From Paenilisteria riparia FSL S10-1204 (lineage in GTDB: Bacteria > Bacillota > Bacilli > Lactobacillales > Listeriaceae), in the NCBI RefSeq assembly GCF_000525995.1, contig NZ_AODL01000002.1, forward strand, positions 186,001-250,000: 64,000 bases of DNA, given 5' to 3'. Position numbers and translations under genes: made by a program. The stretch's first letter is position 1. Each line of letters opens with the position of its first letter. Positions 31,104 through 40,236 of this stretch are shown one piece after another. The notes under the pieces are model-generated. The model had not been told where the DNA came from. It saw nothing but the letters and a program-made list of their open reading frames with translations, and did not search any database.

Positions 31104-31244
31104 ATGACATATATTGATAATATCCGGAATAATCTTAGGGGATTAGCATTTGCTGAGCATAGGAGATGGCTTGCTGAGTTAACAATTGATCAGCGTAAGC
31201 AAAAAGAAAAAATACTGATAGCTGAATTTCTGGAGCAACGTTAA
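31104..31244 (+). CDS. Small hypothetical protein of 46 residues
   Basis: ATG 31104 lies eight bases after GAGGG and opens a 46-codon frame rich in charged residues, predicted helical, with no membrane segment. It lies alone in the 30863-31367 gap between guaA and the type VII toxin cassette. The rest of that gap is very AT-rich and holds only the promoter noted below. I do not recognise it. Confidence 0.4.
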   Translation: MTYIDNIRNNLRGLAFAEHRRWLAELTIDQRKQKEKILIAEFLEQR

Positions 31245-31291
31245 ATATGTTGAAATGATAATTTAGCGTACTATTTTTTCAATAAAATCAA

Positions 31292-31300
31292 TGGTATAAT
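31292..31300 (+). promoter_or_regulatory. Extended -10 promoter of the LXG cassette
   Basis: TGG-TATAAT (31292-31300) is a good extended -10. The -35 region is T-rich and weak. It lies 67 bases before the first cassette gene. Confidence 0.55.
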
Positions 31301-31367
31301 CAAGGAGATATATATAATTATGATCCAATGATTACACAGAAAATTCAACTAGAAAGGAAGCAACGCC

Positions 31368-31655
31368 ATGTCAAAGAAAATTCAATTACCGAGCGGGCGT
31401 CTATCAGAACATGCCAAAGAAATCGGCAGTAGTGCCAATGACATATCGTTTGATTTGCGACCTAATATGTCGTATTCCACAAGTTCTGCACGTCAATTGG
31501 TACAGAGCAGTATGGATGCAGCAAACATGATTAAAGCCATGCCAGAAGCTTTTAACAAGGATGTACAAAATCTAAAAAACGTCGAGCAAGCATTTGTTGC
31601 CTCAGAGAAAAAGATGGCGGACATGTGGAGTAAAGCGCTTCATTTAGACAAATAA
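31368..31655 (+). CDS. TIGR04197/DUF3130-type helical targeting protein of an LXG toxin (Lap1-like)
   Basis: 95-residue all-helical protein in the place and size of the small WXG100-like partners encoded before LXG toxins. RLSEHAKEIGSSANDI and a C-terminal KKMADMWSKALHLDK match the TIGR04197 type VII effector helpers as I remember them. Such proteins bind the LXG helical domain and form the signal for export through the EssC-type channel. GGAAG precedes ATG 31368. It is the first gene of a four-gene cassette ending in an immunity gene. No type VII machinery genes occur in the window. Confidence 0.72.
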   Translation: MSKKIQLPSGRLSEHAKEIGSSANDISFDLRPNMSYSTSSARQLVQSSMDAANMIKAMPEAFNKDVQNLKNVEQAFVASEKKMADMWSKALHLDK

Positions 31656-31681
31656 AATAACTTGAGGAGTGAAAAGAAGGG

Positions 31682-31985
31682 ATGAAACAGCAGGAAGATG
31701 CCGTAAGAAAAAGTATAGAAAAACAACGGGAGTTAGAAGAAGTAGAACGCGATTTTAGGCAATTAAAAACGCCAACAAGAAGATTTGCTCGTACGAATTG
31801 GGAGTGCATGGCGAGGCAACCTTTCGGAGAACAAATTAGGCGCGATCGCATTAGAGTTAAATCAAGAACAACGCATGACCCAAAAGCGCCTGTATAACTT
31901 AGATGACCAACTACAAGCCGAACACAAACAAGCAAAAGCTGACGTCGAACGAGTGAAAGAGGCGAAAGCGGATGCCACGTATTGA
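31682..31985 (+). CDS. DUF3958-like helical partner of the LXG toxin (Lap2-like), one frame break
   Basis: About 100 residues, strongly charged and helical. The first frame (ATG 31682) encodes RKSIEKQRELEEVERDF. Removing one A from the A5 run at 31765-31769 joins it to a second frame with AWRGNLSENKLGAIALELN and RLYNLDDQLQAEHKQAK. This two-helix pattern, just before an LXG gene, fits DUF3958, the second targeting partner known from streptococcal LXG systems. Its stop overlaps the toxin start by 14 bases, which supports co-translation. Assignment rests on position and composition. Confidence 0.6.
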
Positions 31986-33443
31986 TATTGGTGAAGTACG
32001 GTATTTTGTCGACCAATTTTTAAACGAGTCTCAAAAATTGAAGGAAGCGCTGACCAACTATCGAAAAGCAGTTGCAAAAATTGTAGCAGATAAAGAAATC
32101 AAAGGTGACATCGCAGACAGTGCGAAAGACTATTACCAAACGGTTCACTATCCCATTGTGGACACAACAAAGGCATGTATGACGGATGCCGAAGAAATTT
32201 TAAAAAAAGTATATCACAGATTTTCATAATCAAGTGGATCCATCGATGAATGCGAGAATCGATTCCGATGAATTACAAGCGCTACAAGGCGAGATAAGAA
32301 AATGCCAAAATCGCTACGAAGACTTGCTAGTAAAAATGAAATCGATGGCTGGTGGATCTTCTTTAGGACAACAAATCGGGATGCAGTTAGGCATGCAAAC
32401 AGCAATGGGACAATTACAACAGGAAATGCAAATTATTGAACGCTATTTAGATTTTGATATGAGCCACCAAAATGTGATGGAAGATGTGCTGATAAAGCTG
32501 TATCAAGTGAAGCAGGGGTTAGCAGAAATTCAAAGCAGTAAAGCATTTAATACCGTCAGTCATACCTTCCACACACAAGCGCTACATATGGGCTGGCTAG
32601 ATGGTTTGGTGACAGAGAAAAAGCCGAAGCAATATAACTTCGATGACTACACAAAAACATTGGAGGGAAACTATTGGATACTGAGTAAGAATGGTATCAC
32701 TGACCAAGAAAGCGCGAAGGCGACCATTGCCTATAACGATGCGTTAAAAGATGGTACAATTAAAATGGCAGACGAAGCGTCTGGTGACTTTATGACCGAT
32801 TATATGGTTGCTGCTGTCAAAGGCGTTAATTTGCTGAATCCAGAAGAACCGTTAACCAAGATGCAAAGCTTCTCTATTATTGCAGGAGTCATGACAGGCA
32901 TGGTTGCCTTCAAAGGTCGTGGCATGGTATATAAAAAAAAGTAATATCAGCAAAGTAGAGTCTGAGCTGAAAATTAAAGAATATGGCGAACCAATTGTTA
33001 TTAAAAAATCCATTAATTCTGGGTTAGTTAGAAGTTATATTAAGGATGTAGAACAGAGAACGAGCCGTAAGTTGGCTAAAATTCAAATAGATGCTCTAAA
33101 GGATGCATTGCGAACAAAAGAGTATACAAAGCTGACTCCAGCGGAAACAAATAAACACAGATTGGCTTTCAAACAAGTAAAAAATAAACTTATCGTAGAG
33201 TGGGAGCAGAAAACTAATCAAACATGGCCACGATATTCTGAAGAAATATTATCTGCTAAATCTGGTAGAGTTATACGTAAAACAGGAGAGCCATACGACG
33301 CGCATCATCTTATCGAAAATACATTCGGTGGCGAACATGAGTGGTGGAATATGCATCCAGCAAAATTCCCAGATGAGCATCAAGCGGGTATTCATGGAGC
33401 TGGTTCACCTGCAAAAGAGTTATTTAAAGGAGTGAAAAAATAA
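31972..33443 (+). CDS. LXG-domain type VII toxin with C-terminal HNH/AHH-like nuclease, two frame breaks
   Basis: Predicted secreted antibacterial toxin of about 490 residues. The N-terminal 200 residues are an LXG-type helical domain: RIDIGEVRYFVDQF at the start, then HNQVDPSMNARIDSDEL. A middle segment carries a hydrophobic stretch (FSIIAGVMTGMVAF) near the domain border. The C-terminal 65 residues have GEPYDAHHLIENTFGG, WWNMHPAKFPDEHQAGIHG, an HNH/endonuclease-VII-like histidine array expected to cut DNA or RNA. Frame is lost at T4 32221-32224 and at A8 32933-32940; dropping one base at each gives a continuous protein. The stop overlaps the immunity start (TAATG). Nuclease subtype is uncertain. 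Confidence 0.8.
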
Positions 33444-33871
33444 TGCAATTTAAATTTGTGACTAATAATCCTGAAAACAGTTTTTATCCATTGAACCTAA
33501 AGGATATTGAACAAGTAGAAAATGAATTAGACCTAACTTTCCCAAGTGAATTAAGACAGTTTTATTTAGAAATAGGCTATGGTTTTTTCAAAGGCTCAGA
33601 GTATCAAATAAATAGATTAATGGATCCAGAGTCAGTGAGAGATTTTAGGTTGAGAGTAGACGATTATGAGTTTTATCCAGACATAGAAATTTTTGATGAG
33701 GTAGAAGAAGATAAATTAGTCTTTTTTGAAGGCGATGAGAGTACAACCATTTTAATAGGCCTAGGAGAAGGGGAAACAAGTCCGATTTATTTATTTGATA
33801 CGTTGATAGCCAATTCTCTTAAAGAGTTTTTGGAAAAAATAATGGAAGACGATCTGTACTATATGAAATGA
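33443..33871 (+). CDS. SUKH (SMI1/KNR4) family immunity protein
   Basis: 142-residue acidic cytoplasmic protein. LKDIEQVENELDLTFPSEL and FYLEIGYGFF are the classic SMI1/KNR4 opening, and PIYLFDTLIANSLKEFLEK is the usual C-terminal helix. SUKH proteins commonly neutralise nuclease toxins by direct binding. Its ATG shares one base with the toxin stop, so both are made together and the producer is protected. The low pI suits binding of a basic nuclease. Confidence 0.87.
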   Translation: MQFKFVTNNPENSFYPLNLKDIEQVENELDLTFPSELRQFYLEIGYGFFKGSEYQINRLMDPESVRDFRLRVDDYEFYPDIEIFDEVEEDKLVFFEGDESTTILIGLGEGETSPIYLFDTLIANSLKEFLEKIMEDDLYYMK

Positions 33872-33951
33872 ATCACTAGGATTTTCTGACGATGAATCCT
33901 AAAAATAAGTTTAGGGTGTTTCCTCGAGCGTTGATAAAAAGGAGTAGATTT

Positions 33952-34219
33952 AATCTGAAAAAATAAATGATGATTAATTTGGCGAAATAGAATTTGATAT
34001 GTATTGGAGTGGAAAAACTTCAATCACAATGTTTGGGAAAAAACGTGAAGTTATTCTAAGTATTGATGGGAATGAAGATGCTAATTTTTCATCAATTCAA
34101 TGTATCAAAAAGATTTGGAAACCTATTTTAACAGCACAGAATGGTCTCCGATTTCTGATGAAGACAGGGAAAAAATCGCTCATCTAAACGTTGAAAAATT
34201 GTTAGGGCTAGATGAATAA
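33952..34219 (+). pseudogene. Decayed or error-ridden immunity-like gene
   Basis: Broken coding sequence after the SUKH gene. One frame reads EKINDD, stop (33975-33977), then FGEIEFDMYWSGKTSITMFG and ILSIDGNEDANF. A second frame from about 34100 gives YQKDLETYFNSTEWSPISDE and LLGLDE up to TAA at 34219. Adding one T to the T5 run near 34083-34089 joins the two. The FG-x-hydrophobic opening with WSGKTSITMFGK resembles DUF6985/DUF2004-type proteins, often toxin-linked; this is tentative. GGAG lies at 33941-33944 but no proper start codon is seen. Confidence 0.5.
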
Positions 34220-34329
34220 ATTAGATTTCCAGCAAAATAGCTGATTTTTCGTGGTAGTATTGTTCTCAATCCCTTGCCATTCCACGCAAAATATAATATA
34301 CTAACCTTATTCAAATTCAGTAAGCCCGA

Positions 34330-34440
34330 TAAGGGGAGTAGCAGTATAGCAATGTCGTCAGTACGGGATAAAACCCCGGCATTGTTAGCAATTTTCGATT
34401 GTTTGCGAGACCTTACGTTTATTCGTGAGGTCTCTTTTTT
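34330..34440 (+). ncRNA. yybP-ykoY manganese riboswitch with intrinsic terminator
   Basis: The aptamer shows the family's fixed elements in order: AAGGGGAGTAGC (34331-34342), CAATGTCGTCAG, CCCCGGCATTGTTAGC and GCGAGACCTTA. P1 forms from TAAGG (34330-34334) and CCTTA (34411-34415). The terminator hairpin GAGACCTTACG (34407-34417) with CGTGAGGTCTC (34424-34434) and T6 uses the same CCTTA. Manganese binding, which stabilises P1, should therefore block termination, so this is an ON switch. It controls the gene at 34507. Upstream, 34220-34320 is unremarkable apart from an AATATAATA stretch near 34292. Confidence 0.95.
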
Positions 34441-34506
34441 GCGTGTAAACGGCCAGTTGTGCTCGTGTGACTTGATGAGAAAATGCAAAAATCAGGAGGA
34501 GAGCAA

Positions 34507-35259
34507 TTGAAAAAACTAGTTTTATTATTTGCGATGTCTGTTGTACTCGTGTTCTCACCGCTTGGAACGACGACATACAACACCATTGTGCCAGCGAAAT
34601 ATGAACAAGTAAGTGAAGCGCACGCGAAGGGGTATCGTTCGCCGAGCCGTTCGTATCGCCCGAATAATAACCAAATTAAACGGGATACGACGAAAAAAAA
34701 CAACGAATAACCAAGCAACAAAAAATAAAAGTAATAATCGTGGTTTCCTAGGCGGACTTTTGTTCGGTGGGATTGCCGGTTTGCTTTTTGGCAGTATGTT
34801 AGGAAATATGGGTGCGTTTGGTGATATTTTAGCCCTTATTATTAACGTGATTGCGATTATTTTAGTGATTCGTATTCTGATTTACTTCTTCCAGAAATGG
34901 CGGAATCGTAATAATCCGAAGCCGCAGTCGAATGTTTTGATCATCAAGGTCCGACTGAGAATAACGACGGGGCAACGGTTCTTGATGAAGGCAATATCTC
35001 GAACGCCGTGATTCATTTCTTCACGCATGAAAAAGGTCTGCAGTTGGACGACGTGGAAGTGGTGTTGACGTATGACGAGAGCAAAGGGTTTGGTGCTGAT
35101 GTGATGAAAAATGGCCAGCTAGTTCAGGCACTGGATCACTTCTCACTTATTCAAGCCATTCGTTATTGGGCAACAAAAGAGGGTAACTTTGACCCGAATT
35201 GCGGGCTGGAATTGCGGTTCTCAGAACGCGACGGAATTACAGCGATTGTAACAGAATAA
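34507..35259 (+). CDS. Riboswitch-controlled secreted/membrane protein with DUF2653-like tail, two frame breaks
   Basis: About 250 residues. TTG 34507 follows AGGAGG and starts a signal-type helix, then a basic HAKGYRSPSRSYRP segment and a glycine-rich membrane region (GGLLFGGIAGLLFGSMLG, then ILALIINVIAIILVIRILIYFF). This arrangement resembles the Bacillus proteins labelled Tim44-like. The C-terminal 80 residues (HFFTHEKGLQLDDVEVVLTY, IQAIRYWATKEGN) look like DUF2653/YxcD. Frame breaks at A8 34693-34700 and T4 34934-34937 are each mended by one base. No start codon lets the tail be a separate gene. Manganese control suggests a role in metal homeostasis or envelope stress; unproven. Confidence 0.6.
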
Positions 35260-35265
35260 AAAACG

Positions 35266-35296
35266 AAGGCGCCTAAGTATTGTTTGGGCGCCTTTA
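35266..35296 (+). terminator. Terminator after the riboswitch-controlled gene
   Basis: AAGGCGCCTAA (35266-35276) pairs with TTGGGCGCCTTT (ending 35295). The T tail is short. The remaining bases to 35544 show no gene. Confidence 0.7.
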
Positions 35297-35544
35297 GTCT
35301 TATTTTACGTGCCGAATTGGAAAAGTTTTTGATAGTGCGAAGGAAGAACAAATATTGCCAGCCTAAGCAGCGAATCAGATGGCGGAGCAACGCATGAAAT
35401 CGATGCACCATGTTAGCAGTAGCTTTTTGTGGGAAGATTATTCACTTTTGACAAGAAGCTAGCAGTTCCCTAAGTTTTTCCTACCTCTGAAAATATGCTA
35501 TAGTTAAGAAGGAGCTATTACATATTCATTTGGAGGGAAGAGAA

Positions 35545-36216
35545 ATGAACAAACCATTATCGCTATACTTTGTACGTCATGGACAAACCTATTTGAATAA
35601 ATATGAAAAAATGCAAGGCTGGGCAGATTCTCCACTAACACCTGAGGGCGTGGAAATCGTGAAACAGAGTGGCCGAGGCCTGGCGGATACTGAATTTGTT
35701 GCGGCGTATTCTAGTGACTTACACCGGACAATTGCAACTGCGGAGCTGATTTTAAAAGAAAATAAACATGGTTTTGGCTTAACGCTTGAGCCGCGGAGTG
35801 AATTCCGGGAAACTTTTTTCGGTTCCTTTGAAGGAGATTCGAGTGCGATGACTTGGGCAAAAGTGGCTAAATCTATGGGGTATGCGAGCCAAGAAGAGCT
35901 TTTTGAGAAAGCAAATGTTCGCGAAACGATGAATGGAACGAAAGTTGCTGATCCAAAACATGAGGCGGAGGATTTCATGACCTTTTGGAATCGCGTAGAA
36001 AAAGGCTTTTTGCATGTGATTAATACACATCGTGAGTCAGGTGGGAATATTCTGATTGTGGCGCACGGCAATACCATTCGTAATATCGTGCATGAACTAG
36101 AGCCATCTGTAAAAGCTAACTTTATTCTTGACAATGCGAGTGTCACGGTACTTTCTTATGAAAATGGTCTTTTCAAAATTGAGCGGCTAAATGATACGTC
36201 TCATTTTACAGCATAA
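35545..36216 (+). CDS. Histidine phosphatase (phosphoglycerate-mutase-like) family protein
   Basis: 223-residue cytoplasmic phosphatase. The catalytic RHGQT of YFVRHGQTYLNK is at residues 11-15, the second arginine in SSDLHRTIATAE, the glutamate in EFRETFFGSFEG and the second histidine in IVAHGNTIRNI. The sequence is closer to broad phosphatases than to glycolytic mutase. ATG 35545 behind GGAGGGAAG is preferred over the in-frame ATG at 35530. The substrate is unknown. It ends at a terminator shared with the convergent gene. Confidence 0.88.
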   Translation: MNKPLSLYFVRHGQTYLNKYEKMQGWADSPLTPEGVEIVKQSGRGLADTEFVAAYSSDLHRTIATAELILKENKHGFGLTLEPRSEFRETFFGSFEGDSSAMTWAKVAKSMGYASQEELFEKANVRETMNGTKVADPKHEAEDFMTFWNRVEKGFLHVINTHRESGGNILIVAHGNTIRNIVHELEPSVKANFILDNASVTVLSYENGLFKIERLNDTSHFTA

Positions 36217-36218
36217 TA

Positions 36219-36258
36219 TAAAAAAAAGCCTGTCCCAATCAAGGACAGGCTTTTTTTA
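36219..36258. terminator. Bidirectional terminator
   Basis: AAAAAAAGCCTGTCC pairs perfectly with GGACAGGCTTTTTTT around a 7-base loop, between two convergent genes. Confidence 0.93.
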
Positions 36259-37282
36259 GAAAAATACGGATACGGCAACCAGTGCCAGCGTTATTAGCAT
36301 AATGAAACTAATTATAACAATGTGCCACCATTTATACATCACAATAACTGCAATGAATTCGCGTAACAAGGCATTTGGCAAGTAGTAAAGCGCCGTTTTA
36401 GAGCTGATGCCTTGGCTTTTTAGCCCCGCTTTTCTCGCATACAGGCTAGCACGGAACAAGTGGAAATTATTCGTTACGAAAATACTGCGGCACTTCTCTT
36501 TCAAATCCATCATAATGGTTTTAGAAAACTGCATATTTTGTAACGTATTGACAGACAAGTCTTCCATCAACACATGCTCATCTGGAATCCCTTTTTCAAG
36601 CAAGTATTGCTTCATTGCAAACGCCTCGGATACCCATTCATTAGGGCCTTGTCCACCAGACACAATGAACTGGGGGGCGAAATTTTTCGCTGCTTGTTTG
36701 TAGTAAAAAGTAATGCCACGGTCTAGTCGGCTAGCAAGGAGCGGAGGCACTTTATCGCCAATCAGGCCACTGCCTAGCACAATAATAAAATCCTGCCTCA
36801 AACGCGGCCTATTATACTGATAAATGTAAGAAGAAAGCAAGAAACTTATCAAAATAAATGCAAAATACCCGACGACAAAGAGTACTCCAGTAAAGAAAAT
36901 ACTCAGCCAAACATAAGGCCAGATAGTAATGTGCAAAATAAACAATACGATTAGCCCTAAAATCGCTATCCCTACAAACAATGTCAACAAATTAGGAATT
37001 CTGCGGCCTTCACGTTTGGCCATCAATCTCCCATTCACAACGAGCCCAATTCCAAGGCCAATAATTGTAAAAGGAATTAAGGTAACAACCAAAAAGAAAA
37101 CAACAACTACAATAATCGCCATAATATTATTTCGCGAGGCCATAAATCCATAAGCCACAGCAAAAATGGTGAAAAAAAAGCCCAATAGTCAAAAATATCC
37201 CGTTACTAATTCGCCGCTTATCAATAATAAATAAAATAACAAATAAAATAATAAAAAATGCAGCAATTTCTGCAAAAAGCAT
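36256..37282 (-). CDS. YdcF/DUF218-family polytopic membrane protein, one frame break
   Basis: About 341 residues. Several N-terminal helices are followed by a DUF218 domain: FIIVLGSGLIGDKVPPLLASR, VSGGQGPNEWVSEA, VLMEDLSVNTLQNM and VTNNFHLFRASL, the SanA/YdcF core. One more helix closes the protein. The main frame starts at 37185, but the DNA upstream encodes AEIAAFFIILFVILFIIDKR in another frame. Removing one base from the A8 run 37172-37179 (T8 on the coding strand) joins them. ATG 37282 is the best spaced of three ATGs behind GAGGGAG. Envelope or vancomycin-type stress roles are reported for SanA homologues; the function here is unknown. Confidence 0.75.
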
Positions 37283-37469
37283 CATCATCTCCCTCTCTCA
37301 TTTCCTAGTATACTGTCTTCTAAATTATAATTCAATATAATGTTGAAATAAAATAAACGTGAAAACAATCACAAATGTGTCGGAATTGTGAATATATCTA
37401 TTTTTGATTGAGTTAAGGCTATGTTTATGGTAAATTGAGACCATACAAAGAGAGTGGAGGTTTCTATTT

Positions 37470-38585
37470 ATGAAAAAAGGGAAGTTAGTATTTTTAGTTT
37501 TAACATTTGCAATGAGTTTGCTCTTAGCTGCTTGTGGAAATACGCCGCAGGAAACGTTTACAAAAAGTGTAGATAAAGCATCGAAGCCAGCTGATCAGTC
37601 AACAACAACAATCGGTTTTAAAGTAGATGAATTACCTACAACCTTAAAAACAGACCAAACAAGCGCAATGTTAGACGGCTTATCTTTGAAAATGACCGTT
37701 GCAAATGACCAAAAAGCACAGAAAACAGCAACAACTATTGCAGTAAAAACAGCAGGCTTAGTAAGCTTAGACGTAAATTTGGACTTACTTGTAGACTCTA
37801 AAGCTGAGAAAGTATACTTCCCATTAGCGGATTTATATGATGATAAGGGAAATCTGACTACATTATTAGACCAAGTAACAAGCGGCATGTTCTCACAAAT
37901 CAAAAAAGAAAATCCAGATTTAGCAACGAAATACGTAGAAGTGACATCACTAGCCCAAGATCTTTCTGGTGCAGAAGCGAAGAAAGAGAATGTAGACTCA
38001 AAAGAAGTCGAAAAAGCAAGCAAAGACCTATCTAAAAAAGTAACGAAAACAATGAATGACTACTTCAACAGTTTACCAGAAGACCGTTTCACAGAAAATG
38101 ATAATGGTGATATTACAGTCAAACTTACACAAGATGACATTACAAAATTAGCAACAAATCTATCTAAATTACTAGATGACAAAGATGTCAAAGCAGATTT
38201 ACAAACCATCTTTGAAGCGAATGGCGTTTCTGCTGACCAGTTTGACAAGCAATTCGACGCTATGAAGAAATCCGTTGATAATGCCATTCAAAAAATGAAA
38301 GAAGATACTAAAGCTAAAATAAATATAGATGTGACAATCACACCGGGCAAAAATGATGACATCAAGAACATGACAATGAAAGTAAAAATTACCGAAACAG
38401 AAAAAGTGAAGCCAGAAACACTTGGTTTTACAGTGACAATGAAAACAACGGATTCCGTAAAGCTTCCCAAATTCCCATCATCATCTGACGTTATTTCTAC
38501 AAAACAACTACAAAAAATCATCTCTGAATCAACAGCAAGCTACTACAAATCATTGTATGGTAACGATAGCACAACGATCGAATAA
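37470..38585 (+). CDS. Secreted lipoprotein of unknown function
   Basis: 371-residue lipoprotein. The signal peptide ends in LLLAAC, with the lipid-carrying cysteine at residue 22. The mature protein is lysine-, threonine- and aspartate-rich, has repeated beta-strand-like segments (for example VKVKITETEKVKPE in the last third) and a helical middle. No catalytic motif is visible. It recalls the DUF6612/LppX-type lipoprotein fold by general layout only. AGTGGAGG precedes ATG 37470. It stands alone with a terminator after it. Confidence 0.65.
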   Translation: MKKGKLVFLVLTFAMSLLLAACGNTPQETFTKSVDKASKPADQSTTTIGFKVDELPTTLKTDQTSAMLDGLSLKMTVANDQKAQKTATTIAVKTAGLVSLDVNLDLLVDSKAEKVYFPLADLYDDKGNLTTLLDQVTSGMFSQIKKENPDLATKYVEVTSLAQDLSGAEAKKENVDSKEVEKASKDLSKKVTKTMNDYFNSLPEDRFTENDNGDITVKLTQDDITKLATNLSKLLDDKDVKADLQTIFEANGVSADQFDKQFDAMKKSVDNAIQKMKEDTKAKINIDVTITPGKNDDIKNMTMKVKITETEKVKPETLGFTVTMKTTDSVKLPKFPSSSDVISTKQLQKIISESTASYYKSLYGNDSTTIE

Positions 38586-38587
38586 AT

Positions 38588-38646
38588 AAAACGGCTCGTT
38601 TAGTTTACGCATCATGTATCGCGTTTCCTAGATGAGCCTTTTCTTA
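38588..38646. terminator. Terminator between convergent genes
   Basis: ACGGCTCGTTTAG pairs imperfectly with CTAGATGAGCCTTTT across a long loop. Confidence 0.5.
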
Positions 38647-39792
38647 TACTTTCCTCTTAAATGTACTAATATGCATCGTATGACTTAATTTTTCATAAAA
38701 AAGTTGGCGATCCTTCGAGAAAAAATTAATACAAAAATGAATGAAAAACATAAATGCACTCATAATACCAACACCGAGAACCGTTAAAAACAGAACTGGT
38801 GGTAATTGATTCACAAAAAACGGATTAAATGGGAAAATAATAATGGCCAACGTCACATAATATAACAACCCATTTCGAATCAGTAACTGCCACAATGTTG
38901 CCTTATCCGATGGCGTCGTCGAAATGATTCGAATGCGCACAAGCATTTTTCCGAGTGTTTGTCCATGTGCGAATGCAGGTAGCAAGATGAAATAAAGAAA
39001 AATAAGTAAAAGCAACCACCAAAGCTGTGTAAATCGCGAGCCACCATCGATTTCAAGCGTTGTAAATGGCAATATATGCAGCATCCCGAGCAGCCAAGTC
39101 AAAAAACGCAGAATTGTCCAGTCCACCAGAAATGCAAAAAATCGGCGCAAATAGCTGACTTGTTGCCCCTTGATATATGTTGCTTCATCCATTTTCGTTC
39201 GCGATGGTAACAAACTCGTAAACATCGGCGCAATCGCAAAACCAACCATCCCACCAAGCGTATTCAACATCAAATCATCCACGTCAAAAAGCCGATATGC
39301 ATGCGGATAAATCCCATAAATTCCTGTCAACTGCGTTATTTCAAAAAACAATGAAAGCAAAAACGAAAACAATGTCGTCTTCCAAAATGAAAAGCGAAAA
39401 TAATAGCGCAAATAAACACCAAGCGGAATAATTAACAAAATATTAAAGACAGGCTGCAAAACAACAGCTTGTGTCAATGCTGCCAAATATGTACTAGGAT
39501 CATTCCAAACAAGTGTCGTGTGTGTCAAGAAATCTTGAATAAACTTAAAAGGCACTAATTGTAAAGGCGAACCCGTCATTTTTGCCACATCATCAGGATC
39601 TGGTAATGGTAGCAAGACAAGTAGCAACGTACATAACAAGTAAAAAATAAATGTATACAAAACTACATTTCGCAAAAAATGTAAGCCACCAAATTTATGA
39701 TATTGATAAATCACAAATGGTAACGTCAAAAAGAAGGCCAGAAAAGGAAAAACAAGTAACGCGATTTCAATCGGGAATAAATACGGTTGCAT
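38644..39792 (-). CDS. VanZ-RDD fusion membrane protein
   Basis: 382 residues. The first half (about 1-190) is a VanZ-like domain with five helices and the loop FFEITQLTGIYGIYPHAYRL-FDVDDLMLNTLGG, typical of VanZ/teicoplanin-resistance family proteins. The second half (about 205-375) is an RDD domain: YLRRFFAFLVDWTILRFL carries the arginine-aspartate pair and HGQTLGKMLVRIRI the second signature. Such fusions occur in Firmicutes, but their biochemical role is not known. AAGGAGG precedes ATG 39792. Confidence 0.88.
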   Translation of the reverse strand: MQPYLFPIEIALLVFPFLAFFLTLPFVIYQYHKFGGLHFLRNVVLYTFIFYLLCTLLLVLLPLPDPDDVAKMTGSPLQLVPFKFIQDFLTHTTLVWNDPSTYLAALTQAVVLQPVFNILLIIPLGVYLRYYFRFSFWKTTLFSFLLSLFFEITQLTGIYGIYPHAYRLFDVDDLMLNTLGGMVGFAIAPMFTSLLPSRTKMDEATYIKGQQVSYLRRFFAFLVDWTILRFLTWLLGMLHILPFTTLEIDGGSRFTQLWWLLLLIFLYFILLPAFAHGQTLGKMLVRIRIISTTPSDKATLWQLLIRNGLLYYVTLAIIIFPFNPFFVNQLPPVLFLTVLGVGIMSAFMFFIHFCINFFSKDRQLFYEKLSHTMHISTFKRKV

Positions 39793-39836
39793 CGGATAAC
39801 CTCCTTTGTCATATTATTCCTTCTGTAGTGCAATAA

Positions 39837-39874
39837 AAACTAGCAAAACGATAAGCATTCTGCTAGTTTTTGTT
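39837..39874 (-). terminator. Terminator of the DUF4064-like gene
   Basis: On the minus strand AAAAACTAGCA pairs with TGCTAGTTTTT-type sequence and runs into Ts. It lies just after the gene ending at 39877. Confidence 0.75.
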
Positions 39875-39876
39875 TT

Positions 39877-40236
39877 TTAGTATTTTGGTGAAGGTACACG
39901 GAAAATGCCCATCAAACCAGCAAGAATTAATAAGATTCCTGAAACAATCCAAATTTGGCCGACTACGAAAAACATTAAAATACCAATAAGTACGAGTAAA
40001 ACGCCCCAACCGCGTGGGCTTTTTTTAATGAGTAACGAAGCGATGAGTGCTAGCGCTGACGCCACGACCGTTACCCAGCCTAAGTTCGCAATTTCATCTC
40101 CTAAGGCTCCATTTAAATACGTGAATGTTTGGATGTAGTCCGAAATATCTTCTCCATAGCCCACAATCCAAAAACCAGCAACTAATCCCACGATAGCGCC
40201 AATGAGACCGAGAACTAATTCCAATGTTCTTGACAT
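39877..40236 (-). CDS. Small four-helix membrane protein, DUF4064-like
   Basis: 119 residues with four hydrophobic helices. LELVLGLIGAIVGLVAGF opens the protein and GILLILAGLMGIFRV closes it, the usual outline of DUF4064. ATG 40236 lies seven bases after GGGGGGAG. The frame extends to 40347, but that part is hydrophilic and unlike the family. Function unknown. Confidence 0.72.
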   Translation of the reverse strand: MSRTLELVLGLIGAIVGLVAGFWIVGYGEDISDYIQTFTYLNGALGDEIANLGWVTVVASALALIASLLIKKSPRGWGVLLVLIGILMFFVVGQIWIVSGILLILAGLMGIFRVPSPKY

